Source of the DNA: Lyophyllum atratum
Lineage: Eukaryota; Basidiomycota; Agaricomycetes; Agaricales; Lyophyllaceae
Direction: 5' to 3'
Assembly: GCA_014905825.1 (NCBI GenBank)
Contig: JACGCN010000059.1
Location: forward strand, 1 to 64,000
Length of the DNA stretch: 64,000 bases
Shown: positions 22,818 through 34,659 of the stretch, piece after piece
How positions within the stretch are numbered: the stretch's first letter is position 1
How the letters are laid out: each line of letters opens with the position of its first letter
Made by a program: the position numbers and the translations under genes
Notes under the pieces: generated by a model
Seen by the model: only the letters and a program-made list of their open reading frames with translations
Databases searched by the model: none
Told to the model about the DNA's origin: nothing

Positions 22818-23247
22818 TCATTTACGCGGTTTTGAGCCAGGTCCTTTGAACCAGTATTCGCAGTCGTTGCAGTAGGCCTTGGTCTCTACCGTGATCTTCT
22901 GTTCATAGTCGGGCCCATAGTACTGCAGACACCGATCAGTTAAGATAAGATCGAGTCCGATCCGGCATTGATGGTGTGGGCTTCAACTACTCACTCTTAG
23001 ACAGTGGGGGCAGTGGGGGCAATTCTCCATGTGGAGGCGAGAGTTCATGCAGTACTTTGTGCCACAATCGCGCTTCGCGACAGTTCGGGTCTATGCAGGG
23101 TGAGCGATCTAATCGGGGAGCCAAGACGGGATCGACGAACCACAATGTAATGGCCGCACCCATGGTGGGTGCCTTCGCTGGAGAGAAGGTCAGCGGTGTT
23201 CGGATGGCTGCACTATTAAGGACTACACACGTTGAGAGCTGGCACAT
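22818..23247 (-). CDS. Small cysteine/histidine-rich protein, 84 aa, spliced from four exons
   Basis: No single frame shows this gene. Four exons with matching phases (23231-23247, 23141-23177, 22995-23090 and 22818-22922) give an 84-residue protein that starts MCQLSTEGTHHGCGHY and ends WFKGPGSKPRK. Cys and His are spaced like a zinc-binding or disulfide scaffold: CGHY, DCGTKYC, CPHCPHC, then YCNDCEYW. There is no signal peptide, so a cytosolic or nuclear zinc protein is more likely than a secreted one. Small proteins of this layout are common and uncharacterised in agaricomycetes, as far as I recall. All four introns are GT-AG and 50-72 nt. The gene diverges from the glycosyltransferase gene across 775 bp. 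Confidence 0.75.
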
Positions 23248-24022
23248 CAAGTGCAGATCGGGAGGATGGTGGTGGTAACAGTCTGAGGATAAGGATGCTT
23301 GGCATCCGGCCCGAGCGGTCTGACCTCCGAGACGGCGAATCGAGTGGCTGTACACCACTTCAGGGTTCCCGAATTTCAATTGGGCCGTAACCGTCCTGCG
23401 CAAACATTTCGAAGGCTATAGTGGTAGAGTTTACAGCTCTTGCTTGAAGTATCAAGGTAAACAGAGTTCTTGATTCTGATACAGGAAGACAGAACTGCCA
23501 CTGGACGCTGGAACATGGATGCGAATTGCAACGACGGTTTTTCACCACTGTAGCTTGCTCTGGTGCACTTAATTTGACGATGGGCTTCAAAGGAACAAGA
23601 CGAAAGTAGTGACGAAGACATTTTAGGGTACAGCTGAAGCTCTCTTGACCCATAGTTGGCATAACCCATAATACACCATAAGTAACCCATTGGTTTTGGC
23701 TGCTACAACTTGGGTATTATGCTACTCTCTCATAACCCACACTCCTTCATAACCCATGGCTGCGGGTGTCCATTGAGGGTGTATGAGACAAGAGGGCTTC
23801 GACTGTACTTCAACTTAGGACCTAAATGTATGCCAAGTTGTACGAGGTGACGATAAAAATCGAGCCATAATTTGCTTGTCCGAAAGCTTGCTCAGGATTT
23901 TCCATGACAGTCCCTCCCACGAGCAACATCCATCAATCGGCTTGCCTGTACGTAGCGGTCATCAAAGGATTGCGGCTATGGGAGATATATAGGTGCCACT
24001 GGTGAACTTGGCAGCTTTCGCA
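23248..24022. promoter_or_regulatory. Divergent promoter region with repeated TAACCCA motif and a TATA box
   Basis: 775 bp separate the Cys-rich gene (minus) and the glycosyltransferase gene (plus). TAACCCA occurs at 23662, 23683, 23733 and 23750, all in the same orientation within 95 bp, with an inverted TGGGTA near 23710. Such spacing suggests clustered binding sites for one factor. TATATA at 23986-23991 lies about 35 bp upstream of the glycosyltransferase ATG. The ORFs at 23360-23690 on the minus strand have no recognisable domain. Confidence 0.45.
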
Positions 24023-26333
24023 ATGGCCAGACCTGGATATTTCTCTCGCACTCGTCCTTTACTAGGCAACCAAGACTCGGAATTTTCGGCTGTTCAGGAG
24101 AAATATGGTCTTCAACATCACTCTCCGTCACGGTGGTTCATTCCAGTGTCTCTATCGCTGCCAGGTGTAAGGACACGGCGACTTCGCCTGTTCTTCCCCA
24201 ACCCCCGACGCCTGTATCATTCCAGTGTTGTGCGTTTTGGCCGCCGCACCGGCTCTACGATCTTCTTCTTTGGACTCCTTCTACTCGCGTTCATTACGTT
24301 CGCCCTTACAAAACAACTGGTTGTTAGAGCGAAGAAAGGTTCTATCCCATTTGTCGGCAAGCCTTCAACACTGGTCTTCGAACGGGAGGATTTGAAGCGC
24401 ATTTGGCATTGGGAAATTGCCAGTGGACATTATCCCAGCTATCGTTCCAGTGAGTTAAATTTACTTGCAGTATAGTCTTTCCTTGCTTAGACTCGTTCAG
24501 TTCCGCAGCAGCTTGGTTTCCTTGTTCCACCACGCAACCCCACTATCCCATTCCGACGCGATGTCTATGAACGACCTCCTGGCGCATATGCTAACTCGAC
24601 GCGAGGAATTGGACCAAAACGAACGTACCTGGATATCAAAGCCCACCGTCCAAATGTTGCCTACCCACCACGTCCTGTTCCTGGCAGTGTGGCAGATTTA
24701 GACGTCGTCATGGATCATTGTGATCCTTGGGAGGAGAAGAAGGTGAGTCGACCTATGTTCTCTTGACTCCTGTTCTCAACACCCTTCAAGTACGTCCGGG
24801 ACTGTTTAGAACTTCTCCGAGTGGGAGGCGGTTTGGACAACGGAAATCGGCTCAGAAGAGCCAAACTGAATGAATTCAAATACATATTTATGGAAGACGC
24901 TGCGAAAACGAGCTCTGAATCGGGACCAGCAGAGCTACAAGGGCAACCGCTTCCCCCTCCCGCGCGGCATCGTCCCTATGTATCCCTTCCCACTCCATGC
25001 GACCCCGAGAATCCTCGGGTGTTTCATATGTTTTGGGCAGGCCCGTTCACCGACAAACCATATACCGCCCTTCTATCATTTCTCTTTACCCAAAACACGG
25101 GACTACATCTGGAGGTTCCCCCAGACGCCACCATATGCCGCCCGCAGATTTGGATGTGGATCAATCCGGGCCCTGCAGCTTCAGTGCCTAACCCATCTGC
25201 ACTACGCGATATGTACATCCAGCTGAACAATAATGCATGGGCTTCGCCATTCCTCCATCCTAGATTCAAGGGTATCATTGAATTCAAGCTCTGGAATACT
25301 ACAGAGCAGCTGGATGGTATCCCCCAGTTGAAAGATAACTGGCGACAGATGAACCTGTTCAACTCTGGCGGCAATGTCATCACTGTCCCACAGGACAAGA
25401 AACCAAAACATGAGGCCCCACAAGGGACAGCCACAGGAGTGGCAGATGATATTCTTGATCGTGCGGGTTCGACATCCTCCTCCACGTATGATCGCCTCAC
25501 TGTCATTTTATCCGATATGGCCCGCTTCGTCCTATGTCATCGATATGGGGGCACCTATCTCGACGCGGACACTATCTTCCTCCGTGATTGGGAAGAATTA
25601 TGGGGATGGAAAGGTGCCTTTGCGTATCGATGGTCATGGATGAAATCATACAACACTGCAGTCTTGCATATGAACAAGGGCTCCGCATTGGGGACGTTCC
25701 TGTTCAACACTGCTTTAAAGAATGGCCTCGACTTTCATCCCGAGACGATTGCTCGTTATACCAAGGACGCGTACCTGGAAGGACTTTTGCTTCGTCTCCC
25801 TGATGCATTGTTCGACTCTCCTTGGCTAAACACCGATAGGTATCAACGAGAAAGGCCTCCCCAGCCATATTTCCAAGCGTAAGCTTTCAATCGAAGGATA
25901 AAGATGCGCCCTCTAACCTCACTACGACTCTAGCTTCTCCGAATTCTTTGACACCCCAACGGTTTCCAGCGCGGCCCCTCAAGCGCTCGGGTTCAATGCA
26001 TTCTTCAAGGGTGCATATTCTTATCATTACCATAATTTCTGGTGAGCGAGCGCTCGTCCTTTTTCCAGCATCATCTAACCACGTATTCGCAGGTGGAAAC
26101 CATTTGATCCTGTAAGAAACTGGCCGGACCTGGGTACACGCTTTGCCACTGGCGAACGGATGGCTCGCGCTGCCCTGTCGCCGTCAAATCAGACAGTAAA
26201 TTTGGACGCGGAAGAGTTTCCGGACGTACCTGATAGACAAGACCTTAGCTGGGCGACAGTCACGAAAAGAACATTTGAGGCTTACATACGTGGCGAGACG
26301 CCCAACATGTATGGTGAATGGCTACAGTGGTGA
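24023..26333 (+). CDS. Type II membrane glycosyltransferase with DXD motif
   Basis: Five exons (24023-24449, 24501-24742, 24791-25878, 25934-26041 and 26093-26333) encode 701 residues. An N-terminal cytosolic tail is followed by one membrane segment (STIFFFGLLLLAFITFAL), then a luminal domain. RYGGTYLDADTIFLRD is the metal- and sugar-nucleotide-binding DXD block of the Gly_transf_sug/alpha-1,4-galactosyltransferase-like superfamily. Downstream YNTAVLHMNKGS and WWKPF fit that fold. A Golgi enzyme extending glycans or glycolipids is the likely role; donor and acceptor are unknown. The ATG at 24023 was preferred because it is the first ATG of the frame and follows a TATA box by about 35 bp. The upstream part of the frame opens with GTG. 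Confidence 0.88.
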
Positions 26334-26601
26334 TAAGTTTTACTTCGTCACTTAGATGAACAGGCCACCATTTACATCATCATCTTCTCGTCGTCTAAAC
26401 TTTACTTTATATGCTCAAATTGCTCTAGTTAGATATCTATCTGTACCTATATACCCAATATTCGTTATAACGTCTGAGTCCAACTGCCGTGGATACCTTT
26501 TTGGAAAATCATATGGTTCCGTCGCCACCAGGGGCGCCGAGTCCAGAACCACAAGTGTAAGTGCCACGTGCGCAGCATTCTAAACTTCTGTGCCTGCGTC
26601 C

Positions 26602-28100
26602 ATGTCCTCCTCTACCGCCGGCTCCTCGTCCTGCACAACCCGCTCGAGGACGGGCCTCTTTCTTTCCTACCGTGAATCCATACCTCGCACACGGACAACT
26701 ACATACGGCCGCGATGACGACGACGACGAACAGGAACGCCTCATCTCTCCACCACGGCACGTTACTCTCGATGTCGCATTACCTCCCAAGTGGTGAGTCT
26801 TCTTCCATGCTCTTCTTGTCTGTCATCTGACACCTGCTGTAGGGTCGATTTCTCGGACCAAGTGGAGTTAATCCTCGCAGACACACAAGCGAAGAGTATG
26901 TATCCCCGCGTTCCCTCGCCGGCGTTCTAGACCCTTATCATATACAGTCACTGCTCTGGACAAACTTCACGCGAAACACCTACTGCCAGGATTCTCGGAT
27001 CGCACGCTCGAAGAACGCGAGATAGACTCAATTACGACGGACGTTACGCGGGATTTCCGGCAGTGTCAATCTCTCATTCAAAAGATTGGTCTACCACAGC
27101 ACTCCTTTCCCCCATCCCAGTCTGCCAGTCAGGCCCATACGGAATCGTTAGCGGCGAAAAATGTACAGCGTGGTCTTGCGGTTAAAGTGCAGGACCTGAG
27201 CGCGGCATTTCGGAAGAAGCAGAGAGTGTACATGGAGAGTGCGTATGCCATCTTTGCATTTTGAGGCCCCTTTTCCGTTCAGCACATGTATCTTCATCAC
27301 CTTCACGTTGCGAATAACTGGTACACTATCTGACTCTTGTGCGCCCTTTCTACTCCAGAACTTCAAGGCCATGCTATCAAAAATCAGGACCTGCTAATAG
27401 CGTCGGGCGCCATCTCATTAAAGGGCTCAGAAGGGATCAGCGCTGTCGACGATGATGTTGCTGCGGCCGTACGTGACTTCCGTCTCCCTGTTTCGCCTCT
27501 ATATCCACGTAACATAATATGCAGAGACACACACAATCACAGTCACTCTCCCTCTCACAATCGCAGTCACAATCACTCCTCTCGGACTCGTATGATCAAG
27601 ACGTAGTAAACTCGCGGACGCACTCTCTCAACGAGCTCGCCAATTCCATCGCCAATCTCGCAGAACTGTTCAAGGACCTTTCGGCACTTATCATCGACCA
27701 GGGCACGCTCCTCGACTCGGTAGAGTACAATATCGAACAGACAGCCGTGCGTGTGGGCGAGGCGGTCGTGGTGCTTGAGGAAGCGAAGGGGTACCAGGGT
27801 AGGACGGGCAGGAGGCGATGTATATTGCTCCTTGTGCTTCTGGTGATGCTGGCTGCCACGGCGTTGGTCATCAAGATCAAGAGGGGGAGGAATGCGAAGG
27901 ACGAGACTCATATACCTCCACCACCGCCTGCAGCAACCGTTGGACTTCCTATCGTTAGTGTTCCGAAAAGGTACATGGAAGACTCGAAGTTCGATCCATG
28001 GGAGCCTGGACGACCACCAATATCTTCCAGAATTGTCCGAAGGGGGAGATATAGGGAGCACGGTGCAAGAGTACCTACCGTAGCTATGGCACGGACTTGA
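26602..28100 (+). CDS. TLG2: t-SNARE of the late Golgi/endosome, syntaxin-16/Tlg2 type
   Basis: This is a Qa-SNARE mediating fusion of endosome-derived vesicles with the trans-Golgi network. Exons: 26602-26792, 26843-26895, 26948-27238, 27359-27468 and 27525-28100, total 406 residues. TRSRTGLFLSYRES at the N-terminus matches the Tlg2/STX16 peptide that binds the Sec1/Munc18 protein Vps45. A helical Habc region follows, then the SNARE motif around LAELFKDLSALIIDQGTLLD with the zero-layer Gln in DQGT. The membrane anchor is CILLLVLLVMLAATALVI. Unlike a standard tail-anchored SNARE, about 75 residues follow the anchor, rich in Pro and Arg. Tlg2 proteins often carry such luminal tails. Identification is firm. 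Confidence 0.94.
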
Positions 28101-29191
28101 GTAAGCTATTAATAACTATATATTTTTTGTACGCTTCTGCCCACGTATCATAGCCGCTTTTGAATACCCGAGCTGAGTCTATACATCTAGAGCGATCCTG
28201 CTGCGGGTAGGCCTGAGTAGGCATGCAAGGCTTGAAGAAAAGCTCAGGCCGGGCCGAACCATGGGCGGTTGTTTGGCTTACGGCGCCGGAACAGATACTC
28301 TCTCAACTTGGACCGTGACCTCCACCCGGTCGAGAGTCTTAACGAACTTTTTTTCCTACAGTATATCTTGAAGGCCCCTCCAGGTAAGCTGCGTTATAAG
28401 GACATATTATGTTGACTAGTCTCGTTGCAACCAGATAATTCACCTAACAAATGTATACGCAGATTTTCATCGGACGGTCTTCGCTGGTGCTACGAGCCAC
28501 CACGAATACCACCAATCTGCATCAGCTATACACTCCCGCTGCCTTATGCTGCGTTATCTTGGGCAGTTTGTTCAACCTTTGACTTCTCGCTGGCAGCCCT
28601 CGCACGGCATATCTCCAGTGGCACATTGGGAGACCGGCCAACGACGACGCACAACTTCGATGTGGTGGCGCAGGGCTTGAAATTTGTGCGCTATCGCGGA
28701 ATTTAACTGTTGAAGAAAGAAGTGCCACCATCTCGATGTGGACATTTTACTCGTGTATTCTTGCCTGCCGATGGAACTTGGGGCGTCGTTGTATCCATGT
28801 GACTCAGAACTGTCTGCCGCAGTATTCTCCTCACTGCCCTACAAGATCTTTATACCTGGGTTATTGTCTTGCCCTGTCGTCGTTCATTCAGAGCTTCAGT
28901 GGGCGGCCAAAGTACGTGTTCCGCCCTTCCTGTACATCCAATGCTATGGCCGAACGAAGGAACTATTGATGGCGCATCACTGGGCGCATTAGAAGCCTGC
29001 CATTCCCTCCGCTCCATCTCTCCATCCCTCCAATACTTTCCTTGGTCGCCGTCGACGAGCACCTTAAGCCAGGGGATTTCCTGGATCACGTGTGCAGGAC
29101 GCGACCAGTTTGTGTGACTGTCAGCCATTCACCAGGCTTCTGGTATAAATAACCGCCCAATTGCTCAATCGCCTTTCTCCAGTTAACCACC
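28101..29191. other. Intergenic, TATA box at the right end
   Basis: About 1.1 kb without a convincing gene. Overlapping short ORFs on both strands at 28425-29128 show no domain or good splice continuation and are treated as chance. TATAAATA at 29144-29151 lies about 45 bp upstream of the next gene and is a credible core promoter. Confidence 0.45.
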
Positions 29192-30601
29192 ATGGTCGCC
29201 CCATTATTCATAATCGTTTTAGCCCTCGCAGCCCTACCCTCTGTCGGTCCTGTGGGTGCCATCGTTGCCCCACTGCCCGTCGATGCTCCCTTCATCCCCG
29301 TCCCAGCTCAGGTTCCCCTCGCCGCCATTGCCAATGCAGCCGCAGCCGACCTTCTAGTGAATGAGACTCGCCGCTGTGCGGCGGTCTCCTCGCTCGCTGG
29401 CCAAGGCGTTTTTCTCTCTCGCAAGTCCAGTCCGCTCATGGCGACTGCCACTTCGAAGAGATCAACGTCTACTGTTACCTTTACCTCCCTCATCCCAGTC
29501 CCTCACTCCTCGGTCAACCTCCACCCTCCTCCCCGCCATTCCTCGATCACAGCGTCTTCACCAACTGCAACATTATCTGCTTTTCTTACATCGTCAGCCA
29601 TCCCTGTCGCCCGCGTTGAAGCGACTGCTCTCAACGTCGCCGGGGTGCAAACTACGGCAACCCTCGAGGGATGTCATGAACTATTCTGCGCCATTGGTTC
29701 CGTCAACGATACGGACCAGCTCATCCCTCCAGGCCTAAGTCGCGGCATAAGCGGCCGACCCGTAGAGACCACCGCCTCGGTCGCCATCATCCCGCCAAAG
29801 ACTACTGTCACTTTGATCTTCGACGGTCCCACTATCGACGTTACCACTTTTGCCATCGACGCCCCATTTGCAACGGCCAATGCCACTATCGCTACGCCTG
29901 TCGCCAACAGACCACCAACGGCGACCACTACCCAAATGGATGACAACAACATCAAGTTCCACGACGTGGTAAGCTTGGCCACAGGACTCTTCGCCACTGT
30001 TCTTAGCTACTGGTGGACCGCGGCCGGTATGATTGTGCGTCTCTCACTTGCTCTTCTCCATCATACATAACCTAATGATATGCAACAGCTCGCCTTTCTC
30101 ACGTTCGGTAGGGGCTTCCCATTCTGGGTCGTAGGCGATGTCGAAATCAAAGCTATCACCGTAAGTTGCTTCATTTACTTGACATATCCTGCCTCTCACT
30201 GACATCGTGCCACGTCAGGATGACAAGCCCCCCGTTGTCGATACTGGCAACGCCCTAGTCAATAGAGGACCTATTGTATGTTTCCACCTTCACTCACTTC
30301 CTCGTCCCTCGCTCATCATCTTTTCTCTCTAGGCTAACGATGGTGTACCCCTCCCCGACATAGATATCGGAGAGGATGTTTTGGCTATTGAAAGAGTCAT
30401 CATCGTGCGCTACGTTCTCTTATTACCTCTGCAGCCCGCTGATCGCCTCTCCTGTAGATCGACAAACCTCCTGCGGGGGGATCTCCGTCGACGCCAAGCC
30501 CTGCAGCCCTGCGCCGCTCCCCTCCCGCTCGCATAGTCTGCGGCAGGCGCTACAACAAACCCAAACCCCGCTCACTCCCGAAGGTGTGCTCCGCAAATTG
30601 A
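29192..30601 (+). CDS. Unknown Ser/Thr/Ala-rich protein with signal peptide and a membrane-like segment
   Basis: I do not recognise this protein. A TATA box about 45 bp upstream, an ATG with a good signal peptide (PLFIIVLALAALPSVGPVGA) and five exons, all joined in phase 0 (29192-30034, 30089-30160, 30219-30275, 30333-30404 and 30458-30601), support a real gene of 395 residues. The long first exon is Ser/Thr/Ala/Pro rich, typical of O-glycosylated secreted or wall proteins. It ends with a hydrophobic stretch (LATGLFATVLSYWWTAAGMI) that continues into exon 2. The short exons 2-4 encode an acidic tail, and exon 5 is Pro/Arg rich. The phase-0 run of 57-72-nt exons suggests the tail grew by exon gain. 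The last acceptor is uncertain; an alternative 24 bp upstream gives another ending. Confidence 0.55.
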
Positions 30602-30787
30602 GCTCGTCAACCATCATCAACAATCATCAAGGCATCGACATCGTCTTCTATTTCTCCCGGCGCGGGCGCCCTCACGCATACACCCCCTATCACAACCTCA
30701 TTCCTCTTCCTCCACCACGACCTCTTCACCCGACCATCGACGTCAACTCAGTCCTCATCTTTCCGAAAACCGTCAGTGATTCCCACC

Positions 30788-30985
30788 CATAGTACCTGTC
30801 GACTCGGACGCGAGCTCGATGGAGAACTGTGGTGGATCAAAGACGGCCGACCCTAGTACCACGGTGACTTGGACGCAAGTTCGCTGTGAGGACCCGGTCG
30901 GACTCTCGGTTGGGGTCCCTTAGTACCATATCGTCTTGGACGCGAGTTCGACGTGCGAGCAGGGCCAGGATTCGTCGATCGGACG
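30788..30985 (+). repeat. Degenerate tandem repeat, three copies of about 66 bp
   Basis: Three copies start with AGTACC at about 30790, 30855 and 30922, and each continues with a conserved GACTTGGACGCGAGTTCG-like core about 10 bp later. Spacing is 65 and 67 bp. Similarity outside the core is low, so the array is old. No gene overlaps it. Confidence 0.6.
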
Positions 30986-31095
30986 ACCATATTCGGGGCT
31001 CAAGATTTGGATAACGGATGTGGACCATCGAACCTTTCATGATTCCTGCCTCGTGCTTCGGACCCTTGGATACTTTGCTTATGACTCGCGACTGC

Positions 31096-31280
31096 TTGCT
31101 GGAACTGCTTGGACTCATCAACGAAAGGAAAATAAAGCTGCGACTTGGATTGGACCCTGGAAGCGAAACGGAATGGATGCAAGATTGCTGGAACTGCTTG
31201 GACTCATCAACGAAAGGAAAATAAAGCTACGACTTGGATTGGACCTCGGAACCGAAACGGAATGGATGCAAGATTGCTGG
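31096..31280 (+). repeat. Tandem duplication of an 89-bp unit
   Basis: Two adjacent copies (31096-31184 and 31185-31273), beginning TTGCTGGAACTGCTTGG, differ at only about four positions. The first bases of a third copy follow at 31274 before the match ends. Because 89 is not a multiple of three, the duplication is not maintained by coding. A short GGACTT hexamer run lies just downstream (about 31325-31345). Confidence 0.8.
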
Positions 31281-32191
31281 ACCCGGGTTCTTTTATTTAA
31301 ATTATCATATAAATTATGTCTGGATGCTCGGACTTGGACTTGGACTTGGATACGAACGAACAAATTTGCGGGATCTTATCAATTATTTCTTATACATTGT
31401 ACAATTATCTGTGTCACCGTGGAATCTATAGCATCGTGGTGCCTCTCTGGCCACAAAAATCTACCTCTTCAATCATTCGCAAGGAACTTGAAGGAGACCT
31501 TGATCATCGTGGAATTTCAAGGCAAGGCAGGGTCATGCCACACAGCCTCAAACAGCACTCTGTGCCGCAAAAGCCTCGGACCGCTTGGTACTCGGTTTCG
31601 GCGGATTGTTTCTGTTAAGCGAGCAAAGCGCTTTCCAGGTGCTGAGTCTTGATAATCCTACCCACTGAGGCGTTCATCAAAGAACCTCGTGGTCCAGTGA
31701 AACGACGAACACAGAAAGTGTGTAGTCCACATGTCAACATCCTATCAATCGTTTACCTATGGCTTATTCGTGAACATGTGGCGTCCAATCAACTGAGGTT
31801 TCCCAGCCGTCCCCTGGTCCCCCCAACTTAAGTTGCGGGATGTAGTAAGCATTTAAGTTACTCAATAGGGATGAGTGGCCCTCGTGGCCCTAGTATTGAT
31901 ATCCCAATCCCAATTCCAGTCCTAACGGTTTAGACATAATTCATTAATAATCCACGCCACACTAGTACTGCAAGTGCTTTCAAAGTTGAACTTCAGTGGG
32001 ACTGTGGACATAAGTACAATTCTAGTATTGAGGTATACATTGTGAGTAAAAGAATAATCAGAAGAAGGTCAGGGGCGCGTACGAAAGCCGTTTGAATCCA
32101 TACACTACAAGCTAGTCAGATCCTATAATTTACAATGCTGGAGTAACTAGGCGGCTTTTAGGAAGCCCCCAAGTTCTTCCGATCCTTTCCT
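31281..32191. other. Intergenic, no gene recognised
   Basis: About 0.9 kb with short chance ORFs only. It contains simple imperfect direct repeats (around 31895-31920, CCCAATCCCAATTCCAGTCC) and ends at the stop codon of the RING gene. Together with the two repeats upstream it looks like a decayed repetitive tract. Confidence 0.4.
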
Positions 32192-34258
32192 TTATACATT
32201 TCCAGGTGGCCGTCGTTCTTTTTTTGCTCTCTTATCTCTCGGTAATTCAACGGCCCGCTGGCAAACCGGACACCGTCCCGACACGTCGGTCAACCACGGA
32301 TCCAGGCATGTTTTCTGCGATAAGTACATATTGTGAGCTTATGTTCAGAGGCAAAGGGACGAAACGCATGCCGCGGACTGACATGGAAAACATGGCCACA
32401 TGCTAGGAGTCTTAATGGTTGCGCGCCTTCCCCAGCGTCTGCAAGCTTCAGTTCATCTTCTCGTCGTTGCTCAGCACTAGGGGATACTACTGGGATCTCA
32501 GAGATTGGGGTATTCTGAACACCTTCCGCGGTCGGAGAACCAGCAGCAGCACCAGATGCACCTCCTATCCTTTTCGGTTCTTCAAAATCCATGAGACAGA
32601 TAGCACATGCAGCCCGGTTTCCCTCAAGCACTACGAAGGGGTATTCTCCTTGTTCCCAATGCTCCTCCCAGGTCTGTGGTTGCCCATCCCTTTCATCATC
32701 TTCAGTGCCCTCCGGAGTAGCGGGGGTACTGGTGGTATTATTGTCCTTCTTTCCTTGGAAGGATGAGAAACGTGTAATGAATTTAAATCGTGTTTTAGAC
32801 ACAGGCATGGGGGCCGGTGGTTTGGGCGGGTACCCATAGACAGGTTCAGGAATGGTAATTTTCTCTTGCAGTGGAGTATCTGGAGGAGGGGGGATATATA
32901 TGACGAGGGGGATGCGGTCGACAATCAGCTTTGGCAGCTTGCCGATCTCTGGTTTGATCATGGCGGTCGTCTGTAAAGGGTGTCTGCCGATGCAGATGAG
33001 GACAATGTTCCAAAACAACTGAAAGCGAGACATGGCATTAACAAATCGTACTCGCAGGATATAATCGGTGGACTTACGAAGAGAATCGGAGCGACAATGA
33101 AGACGACGAAACCAAGTATAACGACCTCGAGAACCATGAGATACATCAGGCACAGTATTCCAAAGGTCAGCCACCATAAGTGAGGCGATGAGTGGCGGCA
33201 TGTATTAATCGAGGTGTATTCCAGAATATGGGCAGTTAGGAACCAGCTTAGAGTCAATAACGAAGAAAGAAGTGTCAAGCTGTGATAGACATGATGCAAA
33301 AATAGAGACATTGAAGTTAGGGTCTTGGATTGCCTGATCCGGGAGTGAAACATCTTACCGAGAGTAGAGCACGGTATAAGGTAGAGAGACTGCATTATCT
33401 CGAACAGGATTATCAGAGAGATCCATAACGTGAGGCGTACTAGATGGGTTGCCCATGGGCCGAGAGGGGCTGCTTGGCGTGTCTTGAATCTCAGAACCAG
33501 TCACAGAACGACGTTGGCGTCTACGCAGATTCAATATTGGAGTTACAACGCAGGAATTTGAGACGTACGATTGCCGTTCTCTGAGGAATCCCCAGTAATT
33601 CAGACTACAAGCGAGGAACGCGCGAACCACCCAGATACAGGCCCAGACTCCCAGTGGTCGACTACAAGCCACCCATTCAGTGAGATCCGGTTCTGTTGGA
33701 CTCTTGAATACTGTCCCAGAAAGTCCTACGATGACTGTGATTACGATGATCTGCAACAATAGCCTTCAGAATGCCCATACTGCACGAAGCATTGCTACGC
33801 ACCTGTGTCGATCCTGATGCAAGGTTTAGGATGAGTCCAACGATGCTTCTCCGCTCCCGAGAGGCTCCTCTCCCAACTCCAAGGAAAGCCATGGCTCTGT
33901 AATACAATGATCTATGAGGCTGGGTATTGGGTGGCGCTGGTGGCCCCACAGGAGGCCTTTGTGTACGACTTGCTCCTCCAAGAGTCGACGGCTGAGGGTT
34001 GAACCGCGGTGCAGCCAGAGATGGTGATCGCATACTACGCTGAGCCGCCGAAGTCGACGTCTCATGGAAGTGAGAGGGCACAGTACGAGAGCCCGATCCC
34101 AGTCCTTGCTGCGCATCGCATACATCGGACTGACTATCTGAGTACCGTAGGTCTCGAGGTCGGTGGATCGGGTCGGGTTGCCGAGGAACGTCGCCGGTCG
34201 ACCTGGTCCGCCTGAGGGAACTGCTGTGCGGATGGGCGTCTACCACGACGTCCGTCAT
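32192..34258 (-). CDS. RING-H2 finger membrane protein, probable E3 ubiquitin ligase
   Basis: Six exons (33803-34258, 33569-33750, 33359-33520, 33078-33279, 32383-33018 and 32192-32314) give 586 residues. The order is: a Ser/Pro/Arg-rich N-terminus; about four or five membrane segments (IIVITVIVGLSGTVF, LTLLSSLLTLSWFL, LWWLTFGILCLMYLMV, VVILGFVVFIVAPILF); a cytosolic Pro-rich linker; then a RING-H2. The ligands are CAIC, CGHVFH, KTC and CPVC. The loop between the second and third ligand pairs is about 60 residues, longer than usual, and low in complexity. Membrane RING-H2 proteins ubiquitylate substrates at the ER or endosomes; the substrate here is unknown. An intron splits the CGHVFH and KTC ligands, so a single-frame search shows only half of the RING. 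Confidence 0.88.
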
Positions 34259-34659
34259 GGTGGTGGTGTGGGACAATTGTCCGGTTGGGCGCTAATCCCT
34301 TTGTCTCTTCTTGTACTAGGGAGGATAGCGCTGGACACGGTTGTCAGACGGAGCGCGCTGAATGTGGTTATGGTAGAAGGATGTGAGACGACAGCTCTTA
34401 TAGGAAGGCGATGAGGAGACTGTGAGCCTAGAGGCGTCAACAAGCATCAAGTCTGATTGACTTCCAAATTGCCTCATTTGACCACATGCTTGTGCAATGC
34501 CTCCGTCGTGGACTCGGATCCGGACACGTTTACTCCCTTTCCTTGTTTCATCATACATATGTACATACAATAATTATAGATGTGTTCCGTGGGTATAGGG
34601 CAACACTGTACAAGTAGCGATATAAGCATTCTCTAAGAATTGTTGGAGAAACCATTTCT

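Noticed and set aside
28425..29128. Overlapping ORFs of 70-93 codons on both strands
   Set aside because: No splice continuation, signal peptide or domain. Their density fits chance in GC-balanced DNA.
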